From: JBDKJS01 sp039806065
GTDB lineage: Bacteria > Bacteroidota > Bacteroidia > AKYH767-A > 2013-40CM-41-45
Assembly: GCA_039806065.1 (NCBI GenBank)
Contig: JBDKJS010000039.1
Span: 1-27,098 of the forward strand
Reading direction: 5' to 3'
Length of the DNA stretch: 27,098 nt
Shown: one piece after another, positions 1 to 7,131 of the stretch
Numbering within the stretch: the stretch's first letter is position 1
How the letters are laid out: every line of letters begins with the position of its first letter
Position numbers and translations under genes: made by a program
The notes under the pieces: generated by a model
Database searches by the model: none
What the model was told of the DNA's origin: nothing
Seen by the model: only the letters and a program-made list of their open reading frames with translations

Positions 1-959
1 CTATTAGCTGCATCACAAGTAGAAGTGTTATTCAAAGTATTGAGGGTTACATTTGAAATGTAATCAGATCCACTGCATACAGGATTAATTGGGTAGCATT
101 GACATCCAGGTATTGGATTCACCGTTACTTGAAGATCAGTAGAGGTAGCTTGTGTACCACCGCAATCAAGCGTGCAATGGTAGTAGGTAGTGGCAGTGAT
201 ATTGGTAACATAAGTTGCATTAGTAGCACCAGCAATGGCAGTAAAGGTAACTCCATCAGGTGAATCAAACCACTGGTAGGTTAATCCGCTACCGCCACTG
301 GCTCCACCAAGTGAAAGCGTGGTTGAAGATGTAGGGCAAGCAGGATTGGCACTTGCGCCAGTAGTACCAGCTAAAGGTGCCGAGCAAGCAAATATTTGAT
401 CTTGTACCTTTAAATTATCAATTGCCCACCACCAGCCGTAAGTAGCAGTTAAGAAAAATCGTAACTGAACATTGGCTTGATTAGCAGCAACACTGCTAAT
501 GTCAATACCTACAGTAGTTGCAGTAGGATAGCCATTGGTATTGTTACCTGAAATAAATGTGGTCCAAGTGGCTCCACCATCGGCACTTACTTCTAAGGTG
601 TGATCTTGACCTGGATAAGAGCGGTAGCTTTCATCCATGATGATATAAACCGAAGAAATAGCTGAACAGTTAATTGATGGTGTGGTGATAGACGCACCTT
701 GTGTAGCACCTGATCCAAAAAAATCAGAGTCAAAAATCATAAAGTTGGCATCAAAATTAGCACCGGTAACATCTGTGCCGGCTCTAGCACCTGGGTCGTT
801 AAAGAACCAAGGAGCTTGCGGTTGTTGGCCAGCGCTATCTTGGGTCCATCCTGATGGTTGTGAACCAGCTGTAAAATCTTCAGAGAAGACCACAGTCTGG
901 GCATTTGCTGTAGTGGCCATAAAACCTACTAAAGCTAAAGAAAGTAATTGTTTTTTCAT
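1..959 (-). CDS. Secreted multidomain adhesin-like protein, N-terminal part (C-terminus beyond left edge)
   Basis: The gene starts with ATG at 959 and is open to the left edge (319 complete codons), so the C-terminus is missing. Residues 1-20 form a signal peptide (MKKQLLSLALVGF then ATTANA), with cleavage likely before QTVVFSEDF. Residues about 22-188 resemble a choice-of-anchor J/MAM-like beta-sandwich: an EDF motif near the start, GW at 37-38, the VSADGGATWTTF segment near 124-135 and a closing AIDNLKV. Residues about 192-282 look like an Ig-like/SprB-type repeat (LTYQWFDSPDG, then ATTYYHC). A Cys-rich linker leads into YISNVTLNTLNNTS, which resembles the start of a GEVED domain. This order is typical of large Bacteroidota surface proteins exported by the Sec and type IX systems. 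The type IX C-terminal signal, if present, lies outside the window. Ligand unknown. Confidence 0.85.
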   Translation of the reverse strand, partial: MKKQLLSLALVGFMATTANAQTVVFSEDFTAGSQPSGWTQDSAGQQPQAPWFFNDPGARAGTDVTGANFDANFMIFDSDFFGSGATQGASITTPSINCSAISSVYIIMDESYRSYPGQDHTLEVSADGGATWTTFISGNNTNGYPTATTVGIDISSVAANQANVQLRFFLTATYGWWWAIDNLKVQDQIFACSAPLAGTTGASANPACPTSSTTLSLGGASGGSGLTYQWFDSPDGVTFTAIAGATNATYVTNITATTYYHCTLDCGGTQATSTDLQVTVNPIPGCQCYPINPVCSGSDYISNVTLNTLNNTSTCDAAN

Positions 960-1001
960 TATTGATTAGTTTTTATTGAGTTAATATAATTGAGTAAAGT
1001 A

Positions 1002-2036
1002 CTATTCTAATTTCAACTTCGGGCGTAACCTACTTTTAAATACAGCATGAGCATCGTTCTTAACCTTCCCCTTCCTCAAAGCTCTTTGTTTTTCGATTGG
1101 TAAAGATACAATTTCTTTACAATTCTCAGTACAACAACCATTCATTTTTTCTTTACAATCAGTGCATTGAATAAACAAAAGGTGACAATCATCATTGGCA
1201 CAATTGGTATGGGTATCACACGGATTGCCACATTGATGGCATTTGGCAATTATTTCAGTAGTTACACGTTCACCAAGCCTATCGTCAAACACAAAATTTT
1301 TACCTATAAATTTATTTTCTAAGCCTAATTCTTGCACCTGCCTTACGTAATCAATTATTCCACCCTCCAATTGATTTACATCTTCGTAGCCATGGTGCTT
1401 AAAATAAGCACTGGCTTTTTCGCAGCGTATTCCACCGGTACAGTAGAGGAGTATTTTTTTATTATGCTTCTCAGCTAGGAGCTCTTTGACCACGGGCAAG
1501 GATTGCCTAAATGTATCCACATCGGGTGTTAGCGCATTAGCAAAATGCCCCACTTCACTTTCATAGTGATTGCGCATATCCACCACAATGGTATTGGAAT
1601 CTTCCATCGCTTTATTCCATTCAGCAGCTGTTAAATGTTTGCCGGTATTTGCAAGGTCTACTTCTCCTTCCTTGAGGCCGTCAGCAACTATCTTTGCCCG
1701 TATTCTCACAATTAATTTTAAGAAGGAGTCGGCTGGTTCCTCAACTGCATATTTGAACGGAACTCCATTGAAATGCGTTGATTCATCGAGAATTTTTCTC
1801 AGTGCAGGCAGTTGATCGGTTGGTACGCTAATTTGAGCATTGATTCCCTCAGCTGCCAAATAAACCCTTCCTAAAATATTCAAGGATTGCATTTGCTCGT
1901 ATAGCTGTACCCTCATCAAGGATGGATTTTCAATTAAAACATATCTGTAGAAAGAAAGGGTAGTCCGTTTAAAAGATTCTTGCGCTAACTTCTTTCTTAG
2001 GGTTGCCTTATCGTAAATGTTTCGTAGCTCGGCCAT
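1002..2036 (-). CDS. trhO: tRNA uridine(34) hydroxylase TrhO (rhodanese family, YceA/UPF0176)
   Basis: A 344-aa protein of full family length. TrhO enzymes make 5-hydroxyuridine at the wobble position (U34) of some tRNAs using oxygen. Residues about 1-105 are the N-terminal ferredoxin-like domain (AAEGINAQIS at 61-70). Residues about 130-235 are the rhodanese domain, with VVDMRNHYE near 151-159 and the active-site loop YCTGGIRCEKA carrying Cys199. The C-terminus (266-306) holds ten cysteines in CxxC-like clusters, matching the rhodanese_C extension. It lies downstream of the oxidase operon on the same strand, 48 nt after the small CxxC protein, and has its own -7-like box 4 nt upstream of the ATG, so it may be transcribed separately. 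Identification is firm; the function is inferred from the family. Confidence 0.93.
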   Translation of the reverse strand: MAELRNIYDKATLRKKLAQESFKRTTLSFYRYVLIENPSLMRVQLYEQMQSLNILGRVYLAAEGINAQISVPTDQLPALRKILDESTHFNGVPFKYAVEEPADSFLKLIVRIRAKIVADGLKEGEVDLANTGKHLTAAEWNKAMEDSNTIVVDMRNHYESEVGHFANALTPDVDTFRQSLPVVKELLAEKHNKKILLYCTGGIRCEKASAYFKHHGYEDVNQLEGGIIDYVRQVQELGLENKFIGKNFVFDDRLGERVTTEIIAKCHQCGNPCDTHTNCANDDCHLLFIQCTDCKEKMNGCCTENCKEIVSLPIEKQRALRKGKVKNDAHAVFKSRLRPKLKLE

Positions 2037-2040
2037 GAGG

Positions 2041-2048
2041 CAAAGTTA
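2041..2048 (-). promoter_or_regulatory. Putative -7 box of trhO promoter (TAACTTTG)
   Basis: On the minus strand TAACTTTG matches the Bacteroidota -7 consensus TAnnTTTG exactly and is followed by CCTC and the trhO ATG. A transcript starting at the usual distance would begin at or next to the A of the ATG and be leaderless. No TTG lies at the usual 19-20 nt upstream, so the promoter call is moderate. Confidence 0.45.
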
Positions 2049-2084
2049 AGAAACTAGCCTCAAGCCTAAAAATCCATTTATAGA

Positions 2085-2330
2085 CTATGGCTTCAGAAAT
2101 TTATCCTTATTTTTATAAAGGTAGTATGCCGCTACAGCTCCCATTGCGTAAGGCACTGCCATTAAGTACAGAATGCCATTATTTAACCCTGTACCTACCT
2201 TATTTTGTTTGTTTTTAACATTACTTTCGGCCACACTGCGGCACATGGCACATTGGGCATGGCTGTCTTGGGGAGTGAATAGAACAGCCAAATGTAAAAC
2301 TGCAATCATGGTTAAAAAACTTTTTTTCAT
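2085..2330 (-). CDS. Small CxxC membrane protein at the end of the cytochrome oxidase operon
   Basis: An 81-aa protein of unknown function. It has a signal peptide or N-terminal anchor (residues 1 to about 25, ending SHAQ), then CAMC at 27-30, a short Lys/Asn-rich stretch, one transmembrane segment about 52-71 and a basic tail. If the signal is cleaved, the mature N-terminus is nearly the CAMC motif itself, which would lie in the periplasm anchored by the single helix. The gene follows the DUF420 gene by 12 nt and appears to be the last member of the oxidase operon. A redox or copper-handling role in oxidase maturation is plausible from the motif and neighbours, but it is inference. No known family assigned. 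Confidence 0.8.
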   Translation of the reverse strand: MKKSFLTMIAVLHLAVLFTPQDSHAQCAMCRSVAESNVKNKQNKVGTGLNNGILYLMAVPYAMGAVAAYYLYKNKDKFLKP

Positions 2331-2342
2331 CTTTGAGAGGTT

Positions 2343-2903
2343 TTAAAAGTTATAATAGGGTGAAATCATTAGGTAAACCACCACCCCTGATATGGTAACA
2401 TAAAGCCAAATAGGGAAGGCCCATCTTACAATTTTTCTGTGTTTTTCTACTTGGGCGGTGAGTCCTCGTTGAAATGAAAGTAATATTAATGGGAGCACCA
2501 ATGCCGCTAGAATAATATGCGTAATGAGTATGAAGTAATAAATGCTTTTAATAATTCCAACTCCACCAAAAGTGGTTTCAGGAACTAAATAGTGGTAGAC
2601 CACATAAAGAATTAAAAATAAGGATGAAAGCCCAAAGGTGATTAAATTAATTTGCTTGTGCAGTTTTATCTTTTTTAATCTAATGCAATAAAGGGAAGCG
2701 ATGAGCAGCATGCTACACGTAGCGTTAATAATGGCATTGATTTTAGGAAAGGTATAGATGAACTGGGGAAAGGTTTCGGGAGTTGGTATTACTCTTTTAT
2801 TGAGCACAACGACAAGGGTAAACACAGTCAGGCTTATGAACATGATCACCCTGTAGAGTAACAAGTCATTTAAGTTTAAAAAACCACTTTCCTTTTTTCC
2901 CAT
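2343..2903 (-). CDS. DUF420 family membrane protein (CtaM/YozB-like)
   Basis: A 186-aa membrane protein with five to six predicted helices, starting about residues 16-34, 50-67, 84-107, 118-145 and 163-183. Conserved polar residues sit within or next to helices, including KINAIINAT near 54-62, LHKQINL near 81-87 and VYHYLVPETTF near 101-111. This fits DUF420. The Staphylococcus aureus member of that family, CtaM, is needed for an aa3-type oxidase to work, so a role in oxidase assembly fits both family and operon. The gene starts 19 nt after the SCO gene and is followed 12 nt later by the small CxxC protein. The biochemical role of the family is not settled. Confidence 0.85.
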   Translation of the reverse strand: MGKKESGFLNLNDLLLYRVIMFISLTVFTLVVVLNKRVIPTPETFPQFIYTFPKINAIINATCSMLLIASLYCIRLKKIKLHKQINLITFGLSSLFLILYVVYHYLVPETTFGGVGIIKSIYYFILITHIILAALVLPLILLSFQRGLTAQVEKHRKIVRWAFPIWLYVTISGVVVYLMISPYYNF

Positions 2904-2922
2904 TTTAAAAGAAATTATCTAT

Positions 2923-3597
2923 TTAATTTTTCTTCTCGCGATATTCTAAAAGTAACACTTTTACCTCAGCGATAATAGAATCTACTTCTTTTCGCTCTAA
3001 ACCATCTCTAATGGCTCTGATTCGTTGCTCTTTATCTACTAAAAACAAATTGGGACTGTGACTTATGCCGTCTGGATCAGGACTGTCTTGCCTGGTTACG
3101 GCAAAAAATCCCTTTTCCGCAATTTGCTTTACTTCTTCAAATGGCGAATTAAGAAAATGCCACTGTTGATGATTTGCATTGAGTTGTTGGGCATAATTGT
3201 AGAGCACGCTGGCCGAATCTTCTTCTGGATTGACTGTAAAACTTACTATTGCTACTTCTTGATTGCCTCTAAATTCCTCTTGCACTTTTCTCAATAGTGC
3301 ATTCATTTTAGGGCATATCCCTGGGCATGAAGCAAAAAAGAAGTTGGCTATGTAAACTTTCCCTTTTAATGAGTCGCTAGAAAATAATTTTCCAGTTTGA
3401 TCGAGTCCGGAAAATATTGGAATGGTATGGTAAGAAGTGTCGCCATTATTTCCAATTTCAATAGGGCCAAAATATGGCAATGATTTATAATTGTTGTGTC
3501 CGCGAGTTAATAAAATCCAAAATAATGCTGGACCAAATAGTATAACTAGTGAAATTACAACTAACCTTCTGCCCGTTTTTTTTTCTTTAATACTCAT
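2923..3597 (-). CDS. SCO1/SenC-type copper chaperone for cytochrome c oxidase
   Basis: A 224-aa thioredoxin-fold protein anchored in the inner membrane by one helix (about residues 11-30). The copper site is visible: Cys91 and Cys95 in ASCPGICPKM, and His180 in DGISHSPNLFLVD, the usual CxxxC plus distant His ligand set. SCO proteins deliver copper to, or reduce, the CuA centre of subunit II on the periplasmic side. The gene lies 6 nt after the subunit IV gene. Subunit II, its expected target, is not encoded in this window, so it must be elsewhere in the genome. The assignment is firm at family level. Confidence 0.92.
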   Translation of the reverse strand: MSIKEKKTGRRLVVISLVILFGPALFWILLTRGHNNYKSLPYFGPIEIGNNGDTSYHTIPIFSGLDQTGKLFSSDSLKGKVYIANFFFASCPGICPKMNALLRKVQEEFRGNQEVAIVSFTVNPEEDSASVLYNYAQQLNANHQQWHFLNSPFEEVKQIAEKGFFAVTRQDSPDPDGISHSPNLFLVDKEQRIRAIRDGLERKEVDSIIAEVKVLLLEYREKKN

Positions 3598-3603
3598 TCA
3601 GAT

Positions 3604-3954
3604 TTATTGTCCGTAACCGATCCCAATGGCAGTGCCTTCATAGATGGCAATGAATATTAGGTAAACGATCAACACAAATGGTAACAACAAACTCCATTGT
3701 AATGTTTGTTTTTCAAACTTTAAATGCATAAAAGTTCCAACAATGTAATAGGATTTAACAATGGTAAGTACGATGAAAGTGATGAGCAATGCCATTTTAC
3801 TGATACCAGTAAAGGAGATACCCACTTCAAAAAGCGTTACCAACAATAAAATCCAAAAAACGCGCCATATTAGCTTAGAAGTTAAGCTGCCGTGAGAGTG
3901 GTCGTAAATTTCAGGGAACCTGTTTTGATGACCGTGACTATGATTGTTTTCCAT
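3604..3954 (-). CDS. Cytochrome c oxidase subunit IV (caa3/CyoD-type small subunit)
   Basis: A 116-aa protein with three transmembrane helices (about 29-49, 53-75 and 87-108), the topology of prokaryotic COX4/CyoD small subunits. The second helix runs into TFMHLKFE (74-81), a conserved feature of the family. The N-terminus is His-rich (HSHGH and DHSHG in the first 22 residues), which could bind metal or be a neutral feature. It sits between the 274-aa subunit III and SCO genes with gaps of 9 and 6 nt, so it is clearly co-transcribed. These subunits help assemble or stabilise the oxidase and carry no cofactor. Confidence 0.88.
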   Translation of the reverse strand: MENNHSHGHQNRFPEIYDHSHGSLTSKLIWRVFWILLLVTLFEVGISFTGISKMALLITFIVLTIVKSYYIVGTFMHLKFEKQTLQWSLLLPFVLIVYLIFIAIYEGTAIGIGYGQ

Positions 3955-3963
3955 AAGATTTTT

Positions 3964-4788
3964 TTATACGAGATAGAAGAATGTAAATACGAAAACCCAA
4001 ACTAAATCTACAAAGTGCCAATAAAGCCCTACCTTTTCAACCAACTCGTAATCATTTTTACGATCACAGAAGCCATTAGCCACTAAGAAAAAGACAATGA
4101 TATTTATTACAACCCCGCTGAATACGTGAAAGCCATGAAATCCTGTAATAAAGAAAAAGAAATTGCCAAACAGCGGTGTGTCCCCATATTCATTTTCAAC
4201 CATGTTGGCGCCCTTAATATTTTTAGTCGCGGTTGCAATTGCCTTTTCAGCTTCTGCCCCTTCGATTTTGGTATGGGCTTGAGTGGTGCCATCCCAAATT
4301 ACTAAGGTTCCAGGATGATATTCATCTGTTCTTGCAAAGCGGCCATCAGCGAGCACATAAGAACCTTCTTCAGACCCTAGAATGAAATGATACCATTCCC
4401 ATGCCTGCGATCCTAGAAACATAAATCCTCCTACTATGGTCCAACCTAACCAAGTCATGGCTTTCTTCCGATTGGATTTATGACCAGCATCTACTGCCAG
4501 CACCATGGTTACAGATGACATGATGAGGATAAAGGTCATTAAACCTACATAGGCCAAGGGCGCATGTCCATGTATGAATGGAAAATGGGTAAATACATCG
4601 CCTGGAACTGGCCATACATCACCATGCATGTGGCGCATGTATCCGTAGGCTATTAGTAAACTTGAAAAAGTGAAAGCATCTGACACAAGGAAAATCCACA
4701 TGTACAGTTTTCCCCATCTTACGTTGAAGGGAGAATGACCTCCGCCCCAAATTTTAAAGCCGGAGCTGGTAGCTACTGATTGACTCAT
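3964..4788 (-). CDS. Cytochrome c oxidase subunit III, long form with hydrophilic insert
   Basis: A 274-aa heme-copper oxidase subunit III. About five helices are visible: 29-50, 78-99, 111-128, 208-234 and 253-273. Family signatures include WGKLYMWIFLVSDAFTF near 25-41, FHGFHVFSG near 217-225 and the C-terminal YWHFVDLVWVFVF near 256-268. Between helices three and four lies a long hydrophilic segment (about 138-206) including HPGTLVIWDGT and an Ala/Lys/Glu-rich run, much longer than the loops of typical compact bacterial subunit III proteins. It is the second of two adjacent subunit III genes, 22 nt after the first and 9 nt before subunit IV. Confidence in the family is high. The reason for two copies is not visible. 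Confidence 0.92.
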   Translation of the reverse strand: MSQSVATSSGFKIWGGGHSPFNVRWGKLYMWIFLVSDAFTFSSLLIAYGYMRHMHGDVWPVPGDVFTHFPFIHGHAPLAYVGLMTFILIMSSVTMVLAVDAGHKSNRKKAMTWLGWTIVGGFMFLGSQAWEWYHFILGSEEGSYVLADGRFARTDEYHPGTLVIWDGTTQAHTKIEGAEAEKAIATATKNIKGANMVENEYGDTPLFGNFFFFITGFHGFHVFSGVVINIIVFFLVANGFCDRKNDYELVEKVGLYWHFVDLVWVFVFTFFYLV

Positions 4789-4810
4789 AGAGACAGTTAA
4801 TTTTTGGTTT

Positions 4811-5473
4811 CTAACGAATATAAAACAAGAAGAGATACAAGTACACCCACAACAAATCTAAAAAGTGCCAATAGATGGCTGCCATGATTACTCCATTGTG
4901 AGCAGTTGATGTATATCTACCTGCGCTTGCGCGCGAAACTACTACAAATATCGCAATTATGCCAATAAAAAGATGAACAAGATGCAAACCGGTTATTACA
5001 TATAAAAATGATCCGGCTACATTGCCCATTGTGCCAACATCCGCTAAGGTTTCATTGCGTGATTGAAGGTAGGTTACTTCTCCTTTTATTTGTCCTACCG
5101 TACCACTGAAGGCTATTCCTCTGGAATACAATTCTGTCCATGCAAAATACTGTGTTACACAAAACAATAGACCCAAAACAAAGGTAAGGTATAAGGCTAA
5201 TTTAAATTTTTTTACCTCGCCCTTTTTAATGCTGGCTGTAGCAATCCACATCGTTATGCTACTCAACAAGATGACTAGGGTGCTGTATAAAAACATAGCA
5301 GGTAATTGAAATTGAACCCATTTGCCTTCCCCTTGCCTTACTACATAACCGCTGGTTAATCCAGCAAACAACATGATGATACTAACTATTCCTAGCCATA
5401 ATATGATCTTCTTTGATCGATCATTTCTTTCAATTAATTCTTGGGCCGTAAATTGAGGACTCGAAACTTCCAT
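4811..5473 (-). CDS. Cytochrome c oxidase subunit III, short form
   Basis: A 220-aa heme-copper oxidase subunit III with five predicted helices (about 22-45, 59-80, 92-112, 153-180 and 196-218). LHLVHLFIG at 163-171 and YWHFLDLLWVYLYLF near 201-215 are the conserved COX3 elements. The N-terminal 20 residues are charged and cytoplasmic. It starts 7 nt after ctaB and precedes the longer subunit III gene by 22 nt. The two copies are clearly diverged, so this is not a recent duplication; they probably pack as two partners or serve two oxidase assemblies. Subunit III carries no redox centre but stabilises subunit I and its proton path. Confidence 0.92.
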   Translation of the reverse strand: MEVSSPQFTAQELIERNDRSKKIILWLGIVSIIMLFAGLTSGYVVRQGEGKWVQFQLPAMFLYSTLVILLSSITMWIATASIKKGEVKKFKLALYLTFVLGLLFCVTQYFAWTELYSRGIAFSGTVGQIKGEVTYLQSRNETLADVGTMGNVAGSFLYVITGLHLVHLFIGIIAIFVVVSRASAGRYTSTAHNGVIMAAIYWHFLDLLWVYLYLFLFYIR

Positions 5474-5480
5474 ATATAAT

Positions 5481-6353
5481 TTAATGCATTAACAGTTTAT
5501 CAAACAACATTACAAGTTGTACCACTGGTAGGTAAACAAAAGAACCGAACATGAGTTTTCGAGCATCTTGCATTTCTAGTTGTTTATATAATTTAAGCGC
5601 TGGCAATGAAAAAATTACACCACATATAAAGAGCAACAAACTTGCCATCCATGAGTAGTTAAATTGTAAAACCACAAAAGCCATGGGGATCAAACATAAG
5701 GTATACACCATGGTTTGAAAGGCCGAGGATTTATCACGTTTGCCAGTAGGTAGCATAATGAATCCTGCTTTTTTATAATCATCATCAAGCAACCATGCTA
5801 TGCTCCAAAAGTGTGGAAACTGCCAAATGAATTGAATGGCATAAAGAAGATAAGCCTCCACTCCAATACTATTTCTAGCAGCCACCCATCCTAAAAGAAC
5901 TGGCATGGCACCAGGTATAGCGCCCACAAATACCGAAAACGGAGTTCGCTGTTTCAGTGGTGTATATGCTAGGACATAGAGCAATAACGACACCAAACTG
6001 AGAACACCTGTAAGGGGGTTGGTGCAGAGGCCTAACATCACTACCCCTCCAAGTCCCATAATAAGCGATACAATTAATGCCGAAGACGGACTCATTCTTT
6101 GCTGCGGTAGTGGTCTACCAGCAGTTCTGTCCATCTTTGCATCCAAGCTGCGCTCTAAATATTGATTCAGGCCATTGGATCCACCTGTAACTAAAAATCC
6201 ACCGATGGCTACAATGGCAGCTGTAGCCAAACTAAAACTATGATCAGCAGCAGCCCCAATAGCATACCCTATGATGGCAGAAAAAACTACAAGTAAACTA
6301 AGCCGGAGCTTAGTTAGTTCGAGTATTAGTTTATGAAAACTATGATTTGACAC
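5481..6353 (-). CDS. ctaB: Protoheme IX farnesyltransferase (heme O synthase)
   Basis: A 290-aa UbiA-family membrane prenyltransferase that converts heme B to heme O for heme-copper oxidases. The first Asp-rich motif is present: N60, E67, D71, M74, then RTAGRPLP from 76. The second region, LLDDDYKKAGFIMLP, is also canonical. Around eight to nine hydrophobic segments fit the family. The start codon appears to be GTG at 6353: no in-frame ATG lies just upstream and the protein begins SNHSFHKLILELTKLRLSLL, matching family N-termini. It is the first gene of the oxidase operon and follows a 73-nt AT-rich spacer after the pseudouridine synthase. Heme A synthase, the next pathway step, is not in the window. 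Confidence 0.94.
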   Translation of the reverse strand: MSNHSFHKLILELTKLRLSLLVVFSAIIGYAIGAAADHSFSLATAAIVAIGGFLVTGGSNGLNQYLERSLDAKMDRTAGRPLPQQRMSPSSALIVSLIMGLGGVVMLGLCTNPLTGVLSLVSLLLYVLAYTPLKQRTPFSVFVGAIPGAMPVLLGWVAARNSIGVEAYLLYAIQFIWQFPHFWSIAWLLDDDYKKAGFIMLPTGKRDKSSAFQTMVYTLCLIPMAFVVLQFNYSWMASLLLFICGVIFSLPALKLYKQLEMQDARKLMFGSFVYLPVVQLVMLFDKLLMH

Positions 6354-6372
6354 TTTTTTTAATGATGCAATA

Positions 6373-6396
6373 TTAATTAAAAAATATTTTAATTAA
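6373..6396. terminator. AT-only perfect inverted repeat between rluA-type gene and ctaB
   Basis: A perfect 10-bp inverted repeat with a 4-nt loop: TTAATTAAAA, AATA, TTTTAATTAA. It lies just after the end of the pseudouridine synthase gene and just before ctaB on the minus strand. It could act as a weak transcript end for the upstream pair, or as a regulator site for the oxidase operon, since it sits 20 nt before the ctaB start. An all-A/T stem is unstable as an RNA terminator, so the role is uncertain. Confidence 0.3.
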
Positions 6397-6426
6397 GGAC
6401 GTTAGTAATAGATCTTTTCAATATAA

Positions 6427-7131
6427 TTAGGTCATTGCTTTTTCAAAATACTTCCACAACGCTTCATCCGGAACTGGTGCTACCACATGAATGGTTCCTT
6501 TCCCAGCAGGATGTTCAAAGGAAATTTCGCGAGCATGCAAGTGAATGCTTCGGTCTTCATTACCTCTACGGGCCCCATACTTTACATCACCTTTGATGGC
6601 ACAACCCATCTTTGATAATTGCACCCTTATCTGATGTTGACGGCCTGTGTGCGGCACCACCTTGAGCAAACAGTATTGATCACTTTGTCCTAATGTTTCA
6701 TAATCGAGCCAAGATTTAGCAGCACCGGGGACTTCTTTTTCAAAAGCTTTGGTAATATTTTTTTGCCCATCTTTCTTTAACCAATGCGTAAGTGTATCTG
6801 CAGCTACTGGTGGTTGATCTTTCACAACAGCCCAATATACTTTTCGCATTTTTCTTTCTTTGAACAATTCATTTACACGAGCTAGGCTTCTAGAATTGCG
6901 TGCAAAAATTACGATGCCGGTTACTGGTTTATCAATCCGGTGTACTACACCAGCAAATACATTCCCAGGCTTTTGATATTTTTCTTTAATATACCATTTG
7001 ACCATTTCATCTAGCGACAATTCTCCACTATTATCGGCTTGAACACTAATGCCGGATGGTTTATTTACAATCAACAAATGATTATCGCTATAAAGAATAG
7101 CTGACTCAGTTAATTTATATTCTTTATTCAT
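6427..7131 (-). CDS. RluA-family RNA pseudouridine synthase
   Basis: A 234-aa pseudouridine synthase without an N-terminal S4 domain. The catalytic loop VHRIDKPVTGIVIFAR carries Asp67. Further family motifs are ILYSDNHLLIVNKPSGISV (12-30), KVYWAVV (about 99-105), HTGRQHQIRVQLS in the second half and IHLHAREISF near the C-terminus. It isomerises a uridine in rRNA or tRNA; the exact site cannot be read from the sequence, so no specific Rlu name is given. The ATG overlaps the stop of the DUF2721 gene by 4 nt (ATGA), so the two are co-transcribed and probably translationally coupled. Confidence 0.93.
   Translation of the reverse strand: MNKEYKLTESAILYSDNHLLIVNKPSGISVQADNSGELSLDEMVKWYIKEKYQKPGNVFAGVVHRIDKPVTGIVIFARNSRSLARVNELFKERKMRKVYWAVVKDQPPVAADTLTHWLKKDGQKNITKAFEKEVPGAAKSWLDYETLGQSDQYCLLKVVPHTGRQHQIRVQLSKMGCAIKGDVKYGARRGNEDRSIHLHAREISFEHPAGKGTIHVVAPVPDEALWKYFEKAMT

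Noticed and set aside
682..969. Plus-strand reading frame of 95 codons
   Set aside because: It is antisense to the secreted adhesin-like gene, whose domains and signal peptide are clear.
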